A stretch of 64,000 nucleotides of DNA from Methylococcaceae bacterium (GCA_030693065.1 JAUYBL010000019.1:1-64000); one strand, 5' to 3'. Positions 43,040 through 54,234 are shown, counted from the first letter of the stretch. Numbers and translations: made by a program. The notes: generated by a model not told the origin, from the letters alone.

Positions 43040-44356
43040 ATGCGCGATATTGTTGTACTTATTTTTCTTTCTGGCTGCATTATTGCGGCGCTAAAACAAC
43101 CATGGTGGGGTGTATTATCTCTTGCTGTTTTTAGCTATTTAAACCCTCACGCCTATGCATGGGGATTTGTGCGTTCCCTACCTGTTTACTACATATTATT
43201 TTTGATCGTTGCTTTTCGCACTTTTGTAGCTAAAGACAAGCAACCGCTACCTAAAGATTGGCGTATAACTGTTTTCATTTTGTTATGGCTGTACTTCGGC
43301 ATCACAACAACTCAAGCCTACATGCAAGATGATGCCTGGAGAAAATATTTGGAGGTCACAAAAATATACGTACCCTTCTACTTCACATTAGTTTTAATCA
43401 ATACCCGTCAAAAACTTTATTATCTAATTGTTACTATAGCCGCGTCTATTGGTATCTTAGGTGTAAAAGGCGGATTATTTGCTATCTTGAAGGGGTTCTC
43501 AGCGCGTGTTTACGGACCACCAAATACACAATTCGCTGAAAATAACGCTTTTGCTATTGCCGTATTAATTATTATCCCCTTGATATTAATTTGGCAAAAA
43601 GAAGAGATTCGACCTTGGCTTAAAAAAGGTCTTTTATTTGCTGTACCTCTACTTTACGCTTGCTCACTATGCTCTTGGTCACGCGGTGCGCTGCTTACCA
43701 TGACAGCCTTAACTGGCATGTTAATTTGGCAAAGCAAACGCAAATATCTCGGCATCCCTCTAGTCTTTGCAGGTGCTTTTTTTGTCAAAGACTATTTGCC
43801 GCAAGAATGGTTCGGTCGCATGGAAACTCTGGAAACTTATAATCAAGATGAATCAGCAATGGGCAGAATTGAGGCATGGACAGACGGCTGGAATCATACC
43901 CTGGAGCATCCTTTTATCGGTAGCGGATTTGACGGCTGGATATATGTTACTAACCGTGATTGGCACAGTGCGTATGTTGAAATGTTTTCTGAACACGGTT
44001 TTATTGCTTTTGGCCTTTGGCTATCATTGATTTTAGGTACTGTAATTAACCTGACTAATTTACCAAAAATGACGCGAGGGGTTGAAGGCATGGAATGGGT
44101 TGCTCATCATTGTTTTATGCTGCGAGCGTCGCTAATTTGTTACATGGTCGGTACTGCGTTTTTAGGGCTATCTTATTGGGACTTACTCTATCATCTGATT
44201 TTTATTGCTGTTCTATTGAAAAAGTTTGCTCTTGAAGAACTAGCCGAAAAAAGAAGCGCCTCTTCATTAATACGACCTTCTTCAATAACAACCAGTCGAC
44301 CAAAAGTAAATGCTCGAGGCGTCTTACAATTCCATTCAAAAAAGACTCCCTCATAA
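43040..44356 (+). CDS. Putative O-glycosylation ligase, exosortase A-associated
   Basis: A 438-residue polytopic membrane protein with about eleven hydrophobic segments. The opening MRDIVVLIFLSGCI, PWWGVLSLAVFSYLNPHAYAWGF, is that of the exosortase-A-associated O-ligase family (TIGR03097). A WaaL/O-antigen-ligase domain follows with SWSRGALLTMTAL, and a large periplasmic loop holds GRIEAWTDGWNHTLEHPFIGSGFDG in part and a conserved His (WHSAYVEMFSEHGF). Such ligases move a lipid-linked glycan onto an acceptor, thought to be PEP-CTERM proteins. It is the last gene of the cluster and links it to the PEP-CTERM protein at 14.6-16.4 kb. The acceptor is inferred. Confidence 0.88.
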   Translation: MRDIVVLIFLSGCIIAALKQPWWGVLSLAVFSYLNPHAYAWGFVRSLPVYYILFLIVAFRTFVAKDKQPLPKDWRITVFILLWLYFGITTTQAYMQDDAWRKYLEVTKIYVPFYFTLVLINTRQKLYYLIVTIAASIGILGVKGGLFAILKGFSARVYGPPNTQFAENNAFAIAVLIIIPLILIWQKEEIRPWLKKGLLFAVPLLYACSLCSWSRGALLTMTALTGMLIWQSKRKYLGIPLVFAGAFFVKDYLPQEWFGRMETLETYNQDESAMGRIEAWTDGWNHTLEHPFIGSGFDGWIYVTNRDWHSAYVEMFSEHGFIAFGLWLSLILGTVINLTNLPKMTRGVEGMEWVAHHCFMLRASLICYMVGTAFLGLSYWDLLYHLIFIAVLLKKFALEELAEKRSASSLIRPSSITTSRPKVNARGVLQFHSKKTPS

Positions 44357-44660
44357 TCTTCTAACATTTCGCGCAACTAAAATAACAATATAATGCTTTT
44401 TTTTGTATTTTCCTTTTGACCTTGATTCTCGCTGATCGGCTTTCAATCAATTCACCAGCAGAAAACAGACTATGAAGATTATTCAGACCATGTATTCATC
44501 TGACTAATCCAGGCATCTGAAAAACTTTCACGACAGCAGGAACTAAAATTGTTAATGACCAAAACGGCATAATCTCGTAAAATTGTTTAAGTTTTATTTT
44601 CTTTAACGGGGTGAGTCCTTTGCGGGGCTCATCCCGTTTTGTATATTTGAGGTGACGTGT
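44357..44660 (+). promoter_or_regulatory. carA leader region
   Basis: About 300 bases between the polysaccharide cluster and carA. The last 60 bases hold a stable hairpin (44605-44638). I see no gene. The promoter of carAB should lie here, but no clear -35/-10 pair stands out. Confidence 0.5.
44605..44640 (+). terminator. Terminator-like hairpin in the carA leader
   Basis: Eleven-bp stem with one G-T pair (44605-44615 with 44628-44638), 12-base loop, followed by only four T in all. It lies 20 bases before the carA start. It could end the upstream polysaccharide message or act as an attenuator for carAB. Confidence 0.6.
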
Positions 44661-45794
44661 TTGAGTAACTCCGCATTATTGGTATTGGAAGATGGAACAG
44701 TATTTAACGGAGTATCGATAGGAGCAGATGGGCTTTCGGTGGGCGAAGTGGTATTTAATACCGCGATGACCGGTTACCAGGAAATTCTAAGCGATCCTTC
44801 TTACGCCCGGCAGATTGTCACTTTAACGTATCCGCACGTTGGTAATACAGGCACTAATGACGAAGATAACGAGTCGGTCGGCGTATTTGCCAGTGGTCTA
44901 GTCATAAGGGATTTGCCATTGCTAGCCAGTAACTGGCGCTCCGAAAAAACTTTGCAACAGTATTTGCTGGATAATAATGTCGTTGCAATCGCCGATATTG
45001 ATACCCGTAAATTAACTCGCTTGTTGCGCGACAAAGGCGCTCAGCGTGGTTGTATCTTGGCAGGGGAATATCTGGATTTGGAAGGGGCTAAAGCCGCTAT
45101 TGATGGTTTTTCTGGTTTGAAAGGACTGGACTTGGCTAAAGAAGTTACAACGTCCGAAGCTTATGAATGGACCGAAAGCACCTGGGATTTGATAACCGGC
45201 CATACACAGGCAGCTGAAGTGACCAAACATGTCGTTGCTTATGATTTTGGTGTCAAACGCAACATACTCAGATTGCTGGTAAATCGAGGCTGTAAAGTGA
45301 CTGTCGTGCCTGCGACTACCAGCGCAGAAACCGTGTTGGCGCTGAATCCGGATGGTGTATTTCTATCCAATGGCCCGGGCGATCCTGAGCCATGCACTTA
45401 CGCCATTGAGGCGATCAAAACTATTCTTGAAAAGAAATTGCCGGTATTCGGCATTTGCTTGGGACACCAGTTATTAGCCCTCGCCAGCGGTGCCAAAACT
45501 GAAAAAATGAAATTCGGCCATCATGGCGCTAATCATCCGGTGCAAGAAATCGCCACCGGTCGGGTAATGATCAGTAGTCAAAATCATGGGTTTGCCGCTA
45601 ATGAAGCCAGTTTACCTGGTAATGTGATTGCGACGCATCGCTCATTATTCGATGGCAGCCTGCAAGGCTTAAGGCGCACGGATTGCCCAGCATTCAGTTT
45701 CCAAGGACACCCCGAGGCCAGTCCAGGGCCCCACGATGTAGAATCTCTATTTGATGAATTCATCGAGATGATGAATAACGCAAAAAAACATTAA
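44661..45794 (+). CDS. carA: Carbamoyl-phosphate synthase small subunit
   Basis: A 377-residue glutaminase subunit that supplies ammonia to CarB for carbamoyl phosphate, used in pyrimidine and arginine synthesis. The N-terminal CPSase_sm_chain domain ([29 protein letters not shown]) is followed by a class I glutamine amidotransferase domain with [10 protein letters not shown], nucleophile Cys in [11 protein letters not shown], and His/Glu in [14 protein letters not shown] favour TTG 44661 as start, since GAGGTG lies six bases before it; GTG 44652 would overlap that site. carB follows 21 bases later. Confidence 0.95.
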   Translation: MSNSALLVLEDGTVFNGVSIGADGLSVGEVVFNTAMTGYQEILSDPSYARQIVTLTYPHVGNTGTNDEDNESVGVFASGLVIRDLPLLASNWRSEKTLQQYLLDNNVVAIADIDTRKLTRLLRDKGAQRGCILAGEYLDLEGAKAAIDGFSGLKGLDLAKEVTTSEAYEWTESTWDLITGHTQAAEVTKHVVAYDFGVKRNILRLLVNRGCKVTVVPATTSAETVLALNPDGVFLSNGPGDPEPCTYAIEAIKTILEKKLPVFGICLGHQLLALASGAKTEKMKFGHHGANHPVQEIATGRVMISSQNHGFAANEASLPGNVIATHRSLFDGSLQGLRRTDCPAFSFQGHPEASPGPHDVESLFDEFIEMMNNAKKH

Positions 45795-45815
45795 CAGACT
45801 AGCTAATTCAATAAC

Positions 45816-48800
45816 ATGCCAAAAAGAACCGACATAAAATCGATTTTATTACTCGGCGCAGGCCCTATAGTGATCGGCCAGGCCTGTGAATTTGATTATT
45901 CGGGCACACAAGCTTGTAAAGCGCTGCGCGAAGAAGGCTACCGAGTCATCCTGGTCAACTCTAACCCTGCGACCATCATGACCGATCCTGATATGGCCGA
46001 TGCAATTTACATCGAACCTATTGATTGGCAAACCGTTGAAAAAATCATTGCCAAAGAACGGCCAGATGCCATTTTGCCTACGATGGGCGGACAAACAGCA
46101 CTAAATTGTGCATTGGCATTGGATGCCAATGGTGTGCTCGAAAAATATAACGTTGAAATGATTGGTGCCTCCAAGGAAGCCATTAATAAAGCCGAAGATC
46201 GCGAATTATTCAATCAGGCGATGCGTAAAATTGGCTACGAAGTCGCCAAATCAAAAACTGCGCATTCTATGGAAGAGGCTTTGGCGGCTCAAAAAGAAGT
46301 CGGCTATCCAACGGTTATTCGCCCCTCGTTTACCATGGGCGGCAGTGGTGGCGGTATTGCTTACAACAAAGAAGAATTCATTGAAATCTGTGAGCGCGGC
46401 TTGTATTTGTCACCTACCAACGAATTATTGATTGAAGAATCAGTATTGGGTTGGAAAGAATATGAAATGGAAGTGGTGCGTGATTCAAAAGATAATTGCA
46501 TCATTGTTTGTTCCATTGAAAACTTTGATCCAATGGGTGTGCATACCGGCGACTCAATTACTGTAGCTCCTGCGCAAACTTTGACAGACAAGGAATATCA
46601 AATTCTTCGTAATGTGTCGCTGGCGGTATTGCGGGAGATTGGTGTTGATACTGGCGGTTCTAATGTCCAAGTGGCCATTAATCCGGTTGATGGACGAATG
46701 ATCGTTATCGAGATGAATCCGCGAGTTTCGCGTTCCTCGGCGCTGGCATCGAAAGCCACAGGATTTCCGATTGCTAAGGTTGCTGCCAAGCTGGCGGTAG
46801 GTTATACCCTGGACGAATTACAAAACGAAATTACCGGCGGCGCGACTCCGGCGTCTTTTGAACCGACTATCGATTATGTCGTCACCAAAATACCAAGATT
46901 TACTTTTGAAAAATTTCCGCAGGCTGACGATCGTCTAACGACGCAAATGAAGTCAGTCGGTGAAGTGATGGCGATTGGTCGAACTTTTCAAGAGTCTTTG
47001 CAAAAAGCCTTGCGTGGACTGGAAATTGGCATCAGCGGTTTGGATGAGATTATCGATATTAACGCCGATGATGCAGGCGACCGCATGCAGAGTGAAATGC
47101 GTCATCCCGGACCTGATCGTCTGCGTTATGTGGCAGATGCGTTTCGTAGCGGCATGAGCTTGGCCGACGTGAATGAGGCCAGTAAAATCGATCCTTGGTT
47201 TTTGGCGCAAGTAGAAGACTTAGTATTAACCGAGCAATCTTTGGCTACCAAAACCCTGTCGACGCTAAAAGAAGGCGAGTTGTTCAAGTTAAAACGTAAA
47301 GGCTTTTCTGATATTCGCATTGCTAAGTTGCTTGATGCCTCTGAAATTGAAGTACGTAATGTCCGGCATAAGCAAGGGATACGGCCAGTTTACAAGCGTA
47401 TTGATTCTTGTGCTGCCGAATTTTCATCGGACACCGCTTACTTATATTCGACTTATGAAGAGGAGTGCGAAGCGCGTGTCTCTGATAAGGAAAAAATCAT
47501 TATCTTGGGTGGCGGTCCTAATCGTATCGGCCAAGGTATAGAATTTGACTATTGCTGTGTCCATGCGGCATTGGCGTTGCGCGAAGATGGCTATGAAACC
47601 ATCATGATCAACTGTAATCCAGAAACGGTGTCTACCGATTTTGATACGTCAGATCGTCTGTATTTTGAACCGTTGACGCTCGAAGATGTGCTTGAAGTTG
47701 TGCAACTCGAAAAACCAAAAGGTGTGATTGTCCAATATGGCGGTCAGACTCCGCTGAAGCTGGCAAGAGCCTTGGAAGCAGCTGGCGTACCGATTATTGG
47801 CACATCACCTGACTCAATTGACTTAGCTGAAGACCGCGAACGTTTCCAAAAACTGTTGGAACGCTTAGGCTTAAAGCAACCGCCTAATGCGACAGCGCGT
47901 TCTGTTGAACAAGCCATTAATGCTGCTAAAGAGTTAGGCTATCCACTGGTTGTGCGCCCATCCTATGTATTGGGCGGTCGGGCCATGGAAATCGTGTTTA
48001 ACGAAGAAGGTTTGCATCGTTACATGAAAGAAGCAGTTAGCGTGTCTAATGATTCACCGGTGTTGCTGGATCGCTTTCTGGATGATGCTGTCGAAATGGA
48101 CGTTGATGCCATTTATGACGGTGAGCGTGTGTTAATCGGCGGTTTAATGGAGCACATTGAACAAGCTGGCGTGCATTCAGGAGATTCTGCATGTTCATTA
48201 CCGCCTTATGAGCTACCGATGGCAATGCAAGATCAATTGCGTGAGCAAGTGGCTAAAATGGCTGAGGCATTGGGTGTGCGCGGCTTGATGAATACCCAAT
48301 TCGCGATTCAGGGCGAGGATATATATGTGCTTGAAGTGAATCCAAGGGCATCGAGAACGGCACCTTTTGTTTCTAAGGCGACAGGTTACCCATTGGCAAA
48401 AATAGCTGCACGGGTCATGGTAGGCCAAACATTAGCTCAGCAAGGTGTGACGGAGGAACGCATTCCAGATTATTTCTCGGTCAAAGAAGCGGTATTTCCG
48501 TTTGTTAAATTTCCTGGTGTCGACCCGCTATTGGGACCTGAAATGAAATCTACCGGCGAAGTAATGGGGGTAGGTAAAACGTTTGGAGAAGCCTTTGCTA
48601 AGTCACAGCGTGCAGCAGGTGTAGATTTAAGTCACAGCGGCAAAGTGCTGATCAGTATTCGCGACGCGGACAAGGCAAAAGCACCTGAAGTTGCGAGAAT
48701 GTTGGTGGAGAAACAATATCAAATCGTTGCCACCAGCGGTACGGCCAGATTTCTTAAGGAAATGGGTATTCCCTGTGAAGTTGTTTACAAGGTCAACGAG

Positions 48801-49034
48801 GGTAGACCAAATACTGTTGATATGATTAAAAACGATCAGATCCAACTCATTATTAACACATCCGAAGGTAAAAAGGCCATTTCAGACTCATTTACCATGC
48901 GCCGGGAAGCGCTGCAGCACCGAGTAACTTACTACACAACAATGGCCGGAGCCAAAGCCGCATGTTATGCACTAGGTGAGTTGGATGCGGGCGATGTCAA
49001 TTGCCTGCATGATTTACATAAAAGTCTCAAATAA
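45816..49034 (+). CDS. carB: Carbamoyl-phosphate synthase large subunit
   Basis: A 1072-residue enzyme of two homologous ATP-grasp halves plus a C-terminal allosteric MGS-like domain. First half: [21 protein letters not shown] in part, [43 protein letters not shown] in part. Second half repeats these as [58 protein letters not shown]. The final 140 residues ([19 protein letters not shown] onward) form the regulatory domain for UMP/ornithine control. Full length, no break. It is coupled with carA and followed by greA. Confidence 0.97.
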   Translation: MPKRTDIKSILLLGAGPIVIGQACEFDYSGTQACKALREEGYRVILVNSNPATIMTDPDMADAIYIEPIDWQTVEKIIAKERPDAILPTMGGQTALNCALALDANGVLEKYNVEMIGASKEAINKAEDRELFNQAMRKIGYEVAKSKTAHSMEEALAAQKEVGYPTVIRPSFTMGGSGGGIAYNKEEFIEICERGLYLSPTNELLIEESVLGWKEYEMEVVRDSKDNCIIVCSIENFDPMGVHTGDSITVAPAQTLTDKEYQILRNVSLAVLREIGVDTGGSNVQVAINPVDGRMIVIEMNPRVSRSSALASKATGFPIAKVAAKLAVGYTLDELQNEITGGATPASFEPTIDYVVTKIPRFTFEKFPQADDRLTTQMKSVGEVMAIGRTFQESLQKALRGLEIGISGLDEIIDINADDAGDRMQSEMRHPGPDRLRYVADAFRSGMSLADVNEASKIDPWFLAQVEDLVLTEQSLATKTLSTLKEGELFKLKRKGFSDIRIAKLLDASEIEVRNVRHKQGIRPVYKRIDSCAAEFSSDTAYLYSTYEEECEARVSDKEKIIILGGGPNRIGQGIEFDYCCVHAALALREDGYETIMINCNPETVSTDFDTSDRLYFEPLTLEDVLEVVQLEKPKGVIVQYGGQTPLKLARALEAAGVPIIGTSPDSIDLAEDRERFQKLLERLGLKQPPNATARSVEQAINAAKELGYPLVVRPSYVLGGRAMEIVFNEEGLHRYMKEAVSVSNDSPVLLDRFLDDAVEMDVDAIYDGERVLIGGLMEHIEQAGVHSGDSACSLPPYELPMAMQDQLREQVAKMAEALGVRGLMNTQFAIQGEDIYVLEVNPRASRTAPFVSKATGYPLAKIAARVMVGQTLAQQGVTEERIPDYFSVKEAVFPFVKFPGVDPLLGPEMKSTGEVMGVGKTFGEAFAKSQRAAGVDLSHSGKVLISIRDADKAKAPEVARMLVEKQYQIVATSGTARFLKEMGIPCEVVYKVNEGRPNTVDMIKNDQIQLIINTSEGKKAISDSFTMRREALQHRVTYYTTMAGAKAACYALGELDAGDVNCLHDLHKSLK

Positions 49035-49089
49035 GATGCAAGATAATAATCTTGTGATCACATTGTTATTAGTTGGAGTTGTTGAATAA

Positions 49090-49566
49090 ATGATTAAAGT
49101 ACCTCTTACCGTAACGGGTGCGGAAAAATTACGGGCAGAATTGGAAGAATTAAAATCTGTTGTTCGTCCTCGAATTATTGCTTCTATCGCCACTGCAAGA
49201 GCTCATGGTGATTTAAAAGAAAATGCCGAATACCATGCTGCAAAAGAACAGCAAAGTTTTGCAGAAGGCCGGATTGCTGAAATTGAAGGTAAACTTTCGA
49301 ATGCTCAAATAATTGACGTAACTAGAGTAAATGCCAATAACAAAGTGGTGTTTGGCGCCACTGTAGAAATAGAAGATATTAATTCCGGCAAAGTGGTGAT
49401 TTATCAGATTGTTGGCGAAGACGAGGCAAGTATCAAAGAAGGACGTATCTCAATAGGCTCACCGATTGCCAGAGCTTTGATAGGTAAAGAAGTTGAAGAT
49501 GTGGTGACAGTTAAAGCACCTGGTGGCAACATCGAGTACGAGATTATCTCAATCAAATACGTTTGA
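49090..49566 (+). CDS. greA: Transcription elongation factor GreA
   Basis: A 158-residue factor that rescues backtracked RNA polymerase by stimulating transcript cleavage. The N-terminal coiled coil (to about 75) has the acidic tip [20 protein letters not shown] with the Asp and Glu that reach the active centre; the C-terminal FKBP-like domain (80-158) has [18 protein letters not shown]. Length is standard. It lies 55 bases after carB, an order common in gammaproteobacteria, and converges on yhbY. Confidence 0.97.
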   Translation: MIKVPLTVTGAEKLRAELEELKSVVRPRIIASIATARAHGDLKENAEYHAAKEQQSFAEGRIAEIEGKLSNAQIIDVTRVNANNKVVFGATVEIEDINSGKVVIYQIVGEDEASIKEGRISIGSPIARALIGKEVEDVVTVKAPGGNIEYEIISIKYV

Positions 49567-49574
49567 CTAAAATA

Positions 49575-49609
49575 AGGTGCAAGGCAGAATGTATGAGTTC
49601 CTTGCACCT
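49575..49609. terminator. Hairpin between convergent greA and yhbY
   Basis: Perfect 10-bp stem AGGTGCAAGG (49575-49584) with CCTTGCACCT (49600-49609) and a 15-base loop. A T-run (49620-49626) follows on the plus strand only after a further ten bases. Likely a weak terminator for greA or both genes. Confidence 0.5.
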
Positions 49610-49617
49610 ACGGATTA

Positions 49618-49884
49618 TTATTTTTTAAGATTTTTCCGAAAAATAACCAAAATTTGACCAATAGTTTGTATAAGTTCGGCATTTGTATCGCTACAAATTT
49701 TTTCAGCAATTTGCTTGCGACCATCACGCTCAGCACGAATTCGAAGCTTTATAAGCTCATGATTATCAAGAGCAAGTTCAATTTCTGAAAGAACTGCAGC
49801 GGTATATCCGGATTGACCAATCATTACAATGGGATTTAATGTATGAGCTAAGGCCTTAAGTTTCTTTTTGTCAGCAGCTTTCAC
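49618..49884 (-). CDS. yhbY: Ribosome assembly RNA-binding protein YhbY
   Basis: An 88-residue protein of the CRS1/YhbY (CRM) RNA-binding family, linked to 50S subunit assembly. Seen: KKLKALAHTLNPIVMIGQSG with the GxxG-type loop (IGQSG), then VLSEIELALDNHELIKLRI and a final beta strand TIGQILVIFRKN. It is divergent from rlmE across 48 bases, the conserved pairing of these two genes in gammaproteobacteria. Slightly shorter than the 97-residue E. coli protein. Confidence 0.95.
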   Translation of the reverse strand: MKAADKKKLKALAHTLNPIVMIGQSGYTAAVLSEIELALDNHELIKLRIRAERDGRKQIAEKICSDTNAELIQTIGQILVIFRKNLKK

Positions 49885-49932
49885 GCGTTTTCCTAGATTT
49901 AAAATATCGATTTTACACTATTTAAAATAGCA

Positions 49933-50550
49933 ATGGCTCGAAGTAAAAGTAGTAATCGCTGGATGCAAGAACATTTTCAAGATGAATATGTCAAAATGGC
50001 ACAAGCTCAGGGTTATCGATCTAGGGCAGTCTTTAAATTGAATGAAATTCAAGATAGAGATCAGATCATAAAACCTGGCATGAATGTAGTCGATTTAGGT
50101 GCTGCTCCTGGTGGTTGGTGTCAACGAACACGGCAATTATTAGGAAAAAAAAACCGTATTATTGCTTTAGATATTTTACCTATGGAGCCTATAGAGGGTG
50201 TTGATTTTATTCAGGGTGATTTTCGCGAAGAGGACGTCTTAAATCAATTGAAGCTTATTCTGGATGGTGCCAGTATTAACCTTGTAATGTCAGACATGGC
50301 GCCAAACATGACTGGAAATAAAGGCGTTGATCAACCCAGAGCAATATATTTGGCTGAATTAGCTCTGGAAACAGCAACAGCGACATTAACAAAAGACGGT
50401 TCATTTTTGGTCAAACTATTTCAGGGAGATGGATTTGATTTATTTTTTCAAAATGTTCAGCAACATTTTGTTAAAACTGTAATAAGAAAGCCCAAAGCAT
50501 CAAGACCAAGAAGCAATGAAGTATATATTTTGGCAAAAGGCTTTAAATAA
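49933..50550 (+). CDS. rlmE: 23S rRNA 2'-O-ribose U2552 methyltransferase
   Basis: A 205-residue SAM-dependent methyltransferase (RrmJ/FtsJ) that methylates U2552 of 23S rRNA late in 50S assembly. SAM site VVDLGAAPGGWCQ (about 53-65). The K-D-K-E catalytic set is visible: Lys in SRAVFKLNE, Asp in VMSDMAPNMTG, Lys in SFLVKLFQGDG and Glu in RSNEVYILAKGF. It precedes ftsH, the standard order. Confidence 0.97.
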   Translation: MARSKSSNRWMQEHFQDEYVKMAQAQGYRSRAVFKLNEIQDRDQIIKPGMNVVDLGAAPGGWCQRTRQLLGKKNRIIALDILPMEPIEGVDFIQGDFREEDVLNQLKLILDGASINLVMSDMAPNMTGNKGVDQPRAIYLAELALETATATLTKDGSFLVKLFQGDGFDLFFQNVQQHFVKTVIRKPKASRPRSNEVYILAKGFK

Positions 50551-50688
50551 TCCATTTTGCCATCATAGTAAGAAGTGATGTAATTTATAATATTTTTAAT
50601 TCCCATTAAAACAGTCAGGATTATTAAGTCCTGATATAATTCAAGCAGTTTTTTAAACCGAGAGCCGTTCAGGCCCAGGATGTGTAAA

Positions 50689-52629
50689 TTGAACGACATG
50701 ATGAAAAATATAATCCTTTGGGTCGTCATTGCTGTTGTATTGATGTCTGTTTTCAACAATTTTGGCCCTCAAAATGACCGTGCAGACTCCTCGCTATCGT
50801 ATTCACAATTTATTGATGCGGTAAAAGCAGGACAAGTTCAGCAGGTAATGATCAATGAGAATATTATCAAAGGCAAAATGCAAGGTGGCGAAATTTTTAA
50901 AACCTATGCTCCTTCCGATCCGCACATGGTTGATGATCTACTGGCCAATGGTGTAGAAATTAAAGTTGTTCCACCAGAACAGCCATCCATGCTGATGCAA
51001 TTATTGGTTTCATTTGGCCCAATGCTTTTATTAATTGGCGTTTGGGTATTTTTTATGCGGCAGATGCAAGGTGGCGGCGCAGGCGGGCGTGGAGCCATGA
51101 GCTTTGGTAAAAGCAAAGCACGTATGCTAGAAGAAGATCAAATTAAAGTAACTTTTGCTGACGTCGCTGGTTGTGATGAAGCTAAAGAGGAAGTTGCGGA
51201 AATGGTTGATTTCCTAAGAGATCCAGCAAAATACCAAAAATTGGGCGGTAAAATTCCTAGAGGCGCTTTAATGATAGGTCCACCGGGAACAGGTAAAACA
51301 CTATTGGCTAGAGCAATTGCAGGTGAAGCTAAAGTACCGTTTTTTACAATTTCTGGTTCTGATTTTGTTGAAATGTTTGTTGGTGTTGGCGCATCCAGAG
51401 TGCGCGACATGTTTGAACAAGCTAAAAAACATGCGCCCTGCATTATTTTTATTGACGAAATTGATGCCGTTGGTCGTCAGCGTGGAGCTGGTTTAGGTGG
51501 TGGTAATGATGAGCGCGAACAAACATTAAATCAGTTATTGGTAGAAATGGACGGCTTTGAAGGTAACGAAGGAATCATAGTGATTGCCGCGACCAACCGT
51601 CCGGATGTTTTGGATAAAGCCTTACTGCGCCCAGGTAGATTTGATCGCCAAGTAACAGTAGGCCTCCCTGATGTCAGAGGCCGTGAACAAATTCTTAAAG
51701 TACATTTGAAAAAAGTACCGACTGCAGATGATGTGACTGTTAAATACATCGCTCAAGGTACGCCTGGCTTTTCAGGTGCTGATTTAGCTAATTTGATCAA
51801 TGAAGCCGCACTGTTCGCTGCTAGAATGAACAAACGCATAGTTAGCATGGTAGATTTAGAAAAGGCAAAGGATAAATTGATCATGGGTGCCGAGCGGCAT
51901 TCAATGGTTATGAGTGAAAAGGAAAAGAAAATGACTGCTTACCACGAAGCAGGTCATGCAATAGTCGGTAAAACTGTGCCCGAGCATGATCCTGTTTATA
52001 AGGTCAGTATCATGCCAAGAGGCCGTGCGCTGGGAGTTACCATGTTCTTACCAGAAACTGATCAATACAGTGCTAGCAAACAAAAGCTTGATAGCATGAT
52101 TTCTAGTTTATACGGTGGCCGTATAGCAGAAGAGATGATTTTTGGCTGGGAACAAGTTAGCACGGGCGCCTCTAACGATATTGAGCGTGCGACGGATTTA
52201 GCTAGAAATATGGTTACTAAATGGGGTCTTTCACAACGACTTGGCCCGTTGGCATACAGCGAAGAAGAAGGTGAGGTTTTCCTAGGGCGTTCGGTAACAC
52301 AGCATAAGTCAGTCGCTGAAGATACAGCCCGAGTAATAGACGAAGAAATACGATCAGTAATTGATAAAAATTATGAGCGTGCGGAGTCCATTCTTAAAGA
52401 GAATATTGATATATTGCATGCAATGTCTGATGCATTGATGAAATATGAAACCATTGATAAATATCAAATCGATGACTTGATGGCCCGTAAGCAAGTTAGA
52501 GCACCTGAGGGATGGGATGATACCCCGCCCCCAGCTTCTGCAAATGATAGTTCTGTAGAAGAACCCAATCTACCCAAAGAAGATAATAAAAACAGTAAAT
52601 CTATTGGTGGTGCTGCTGAACAAGGTTAA
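50689..52629 (+). CDS. ftsH: ATP-dependent zinc metalloprotease FtsH
   Basis: A membrane-anchored AAA+ protease of about 646 residues that removes damaged or regulatory membrane proteins. Two transmembrane helices ([34 protein letters not shown]) flank a small periplasmic part. AAA domain: Walker A GPPGTGKT, Walker [12 protein letters not shown], arginine-finger region [10 protein letters not shown]. Protease domain: zinc motif [10 protein letters not shown] and downstream Asp in the helical part. I favour TTG 50689 (AGGA nine bases upstream; gives MNDMMKN as in relatives), though ATG 50680 and 50698 are possible. A strong terminator follows. The usual downstream genes folP/glmM are not here; an insertion-sequence scar is. 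Confidence 0.96.
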   Translation: MNDMMKNIILWVVIAVVLMSVFNNFGPQNDRADSSLSYSQFIDAVKAGQVQQVMINENIIKGKMQGGEIFKTYAPSDPHMVDDLLANGVEIKVVPPEQPSMLMQLLVSFGPMLLLIGVWVFFMRQMQGGGAGGRGAMSFGKSKARMLEEDQIKVTFADVAGCDEAKEEVAEMVDFLRDPAKYQKLGGKIPRGALMIGPPGTGKTLLARAIAGEAKVPFFTISGSDFVEMFVGVGASRVRDMFEQAKKHAPCIIFIDEIDAVGRQRGAGLGGGNDEREQTLNQLLVEMDGFEGNEGIIVIAATNRPDVLDKALLRPGRFDRQVTVGLPDVRGREQILKVHLKKVPTADDVTVKYIAQGTPGFSGADLANLINEAALFAARMNKRIVSMVDLEKAKDKLIMGAERHSMVMSEKEKKMTAYHEAGHAIVGKTVPEHDPVYKVSIMPRGRALGVTMFLPETDQYSASKQKLDSMISSLYGGRIAEEMIFGWEQVSTGASNDIERATDLARNMVTKWGLSQRLGPLAYSEEEGEVFLGRSVTQHKSVAEDTARVIDEEIRSVIDKNYERAESILKENIDILHAMSDALMKYETIDKYQIDDLMARKQVRAPEGWDDTPPPASANDSSVEEPNLPKEDNKNSKSIGGAAEQG

Positions 52630-52660
52630 GTTCTACTAACAGCTATTGTAATACTTAAAA

Positions 52661-52697
52661 AAGCGGGTTACGAGAAATCGTAACCCGCTTTTTTTAT
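52661..52697 (+). terminator. Rho-independent terminator after ftsH
   Basis: Perfect 13-bp stem (52661-52673 with 52678-52690), GAAA tetraloop, then a run of T residues. It ends the ftsH message before the insertion-sequence scar. Confidence 0.94.
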
Positions 52698-52773
52698 TTA
52701 TCAGAAAATTCATCCATTAGCTTTCGATTTTCGTTAATGGGTTAATTCTGTAGTTTTGTGTATTGTTAGCAGC

Positions 52774-53030
52774 ATGACATGCTATCAAGAAATCCTCTGC
52801 CCCGAGTCTGGCAAGTCCGGTCGCACAGAGCAAGGGACAACGTTATCATTGCCAGAATGAAGAGTGCTTAACCAAGACATTTCTTTTTGACTATCGCTGC
52901 CTGGCGTCAAACGTCAAGTGGTGAGGAGGCTATCAATGGTCGCGGCATCCGTGATACAGGGCGACACAAAAACACCGTTATCAGCACGCTAAAAAAAGCA
53001 GGCCCTGCTGCCACAGGTCTACCCGAAAAT
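52774..53030 (+). pseudogene. insA: insA remnant (IS1 family), frameshifted and interrupted
   Basis: From ATG 52774 three frames must be joined to read an InsA-like protein: TCYQEILCPESGKSG, then VAQSKGQRYHCQNEECLTKTF with the zinc-finger cysteines and FDYRC, then NGRGIRDT and TVISTLKKAGP, the InsA helix-turn-helix region. At least two frameshifts break it, and the nested IS630-type element begins right after. It cannot give a working protein. Confidence 0.75.
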
Positions 53031-53031
53031 T

Positions 53032-54204
53032 ATACCAATCCCAATATGTTTTTATATTTAAAGCACGAAATTATACTTGCACTTTAAAGTAAAGCCTAAA
53101 GAAGGGGGCCGCTATCGCACGACCAAGACAATTGCCCGAAGGGCTGGAAGCGCATGATTTTCATTCACTGGCAAAAAATGAACCGCATGCACGTACCCGT
53201 ATTCGCTTTCTGGGTATGACCCACCTCCAGGCGGGCTGGAGCACTCATGACATCGCGACGGCCTTAGGCGTTCACGACACCACGATGCACAGCTGGGCGC
53301 TACGCTTTAACACCGTTGGGCTTGATGGTCTACAAGAATCTTCGCGCGTTGCGCCAAACGAAAGCTACCGACGGCGCAAGAAACCCAGTTTAAGGACGCG
53401 GTAATTAGTCTGCAAGCCCAGCGATCGGGCGGACGCATCACCGGACACGATGTCCGCGCCTTGTTGGCAGAGCAATATCAGGTCAACTGTTGCCTTAATA
53501 GTGTTTATAACTTGTTAGCTCGCCTGGGTCTTGTCTGGATTACGGTGAGCTCGACACATCCCAATCAAAGCCAGGCGAGCCAGAACAGTTTTACCCACAG
53601 GGCACAAGTAAAAAAACTTTCGCGACGCGATGATCGCATTGGTGCCTGAGAAGGTCAGCTTAGCGGCGGTTGAAATCTGGTTTCAAGATGAAGCCCGCGT
53701 CGGTCAGCGAGGGACGCTGACGCGCATTTGGGCGCCCAAAGGGAGTCGTCCCCGAGTTATTCGATAACAACAGTTTGAAGCGGCCTATGTGTTTGGAGCC
53801 GTTTGCCCTGCCGATAGGAAAGCGGCCGTCTTGATCATGCCCAAAGCCAATAGTGAAGGCATGCAACAGCATCTGGAGGTGATCGCAGCGGCAGTCACCT
53901 CAGGAAAGCATGCGGTACTAGTGGTTGACCGCGCCGCTTGGCATGTCACTGCAAAATTGCAAATACCTGCCAACTTATCAATCCTGCCGTTGCCACCTTA
54001 TTCGCCAGAACTCAACCCTGTCGAACAAATATGGCAGCAGTTACGCCAATCAGATTGGGCTAATCGCTGCTTCAAAAACTATGACGAAATTGTTGATGTC
54101 TGTTGCCAAGCTTGGAATAGGTTCGCCAATCAACCTGACTCCATCCGAACTCTTTGCACGCGGCTGTGGGCGATATTAGCTTAGAAATTTATTGGGATTG
54201 GTAT
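53032..54204 (+). mobile_element. IS630-family insertion sequence, degenerate, nested in the IS1 remnant
   Basis: Perfect 15-bp terminal inverted repeats ATACCAATCCCAATA (53032-53046) and TATTGGGATTGGTAT (54190-54204) bound a 1.17-kb element, flanked by TA-rich sequence as expected for the IS630/Tc1 TA target. It encodes one broken transposase. Inserted between insA and insB of the IS1 remnant, it is younger than that element. Confidence 0.85.
53114..54184 (+). pseudogene. IS630-family transposase, multiply broken
   Basis: The joined product is an IS630 transposase of about 355 residues. The N-terminal helix-turn-helix part lies at 53114-53370 (GWSTHDIATALGVHDTTMHSW in part, GLDGLQESSR). A middle part is in another frame (53374-53612: AQETQFKDAV, RSGGRITGHDVRALL, CLNSVYNLLARLGL). 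The catalytic part lies at 53615-54184 with DDE residues in FQDEARVGQ, VVDRAAWH and PELNPVEQIW. Damage seen: an ATC where relatives would have ATG (53114), two frame changes (near 53350-53374 and at the A7 run 53610-53616) and an in-frame TAA at 53765. Inactive unless provided in trans. Confidence 0.85.
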
Positions 54205-54234
54205 TATTACGTTGGCTGCGTCCGGGAATATTGG

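Noticed and set aside
52887-53087. Small open frame with NGRGIRDT and TVISTLKK
   Set aside because: It is one frame of the broken insA and runs into the nested element; not an independent gene.
53608-53620. A7-C run in the IS630 transposase as a programmed frameshift site
   Set aside because: The change needed is +1 relative to the middle frame, not the -1 of an A-AAA-AAC slip, and other damage (lost start, another shift, a stop) shows decay.
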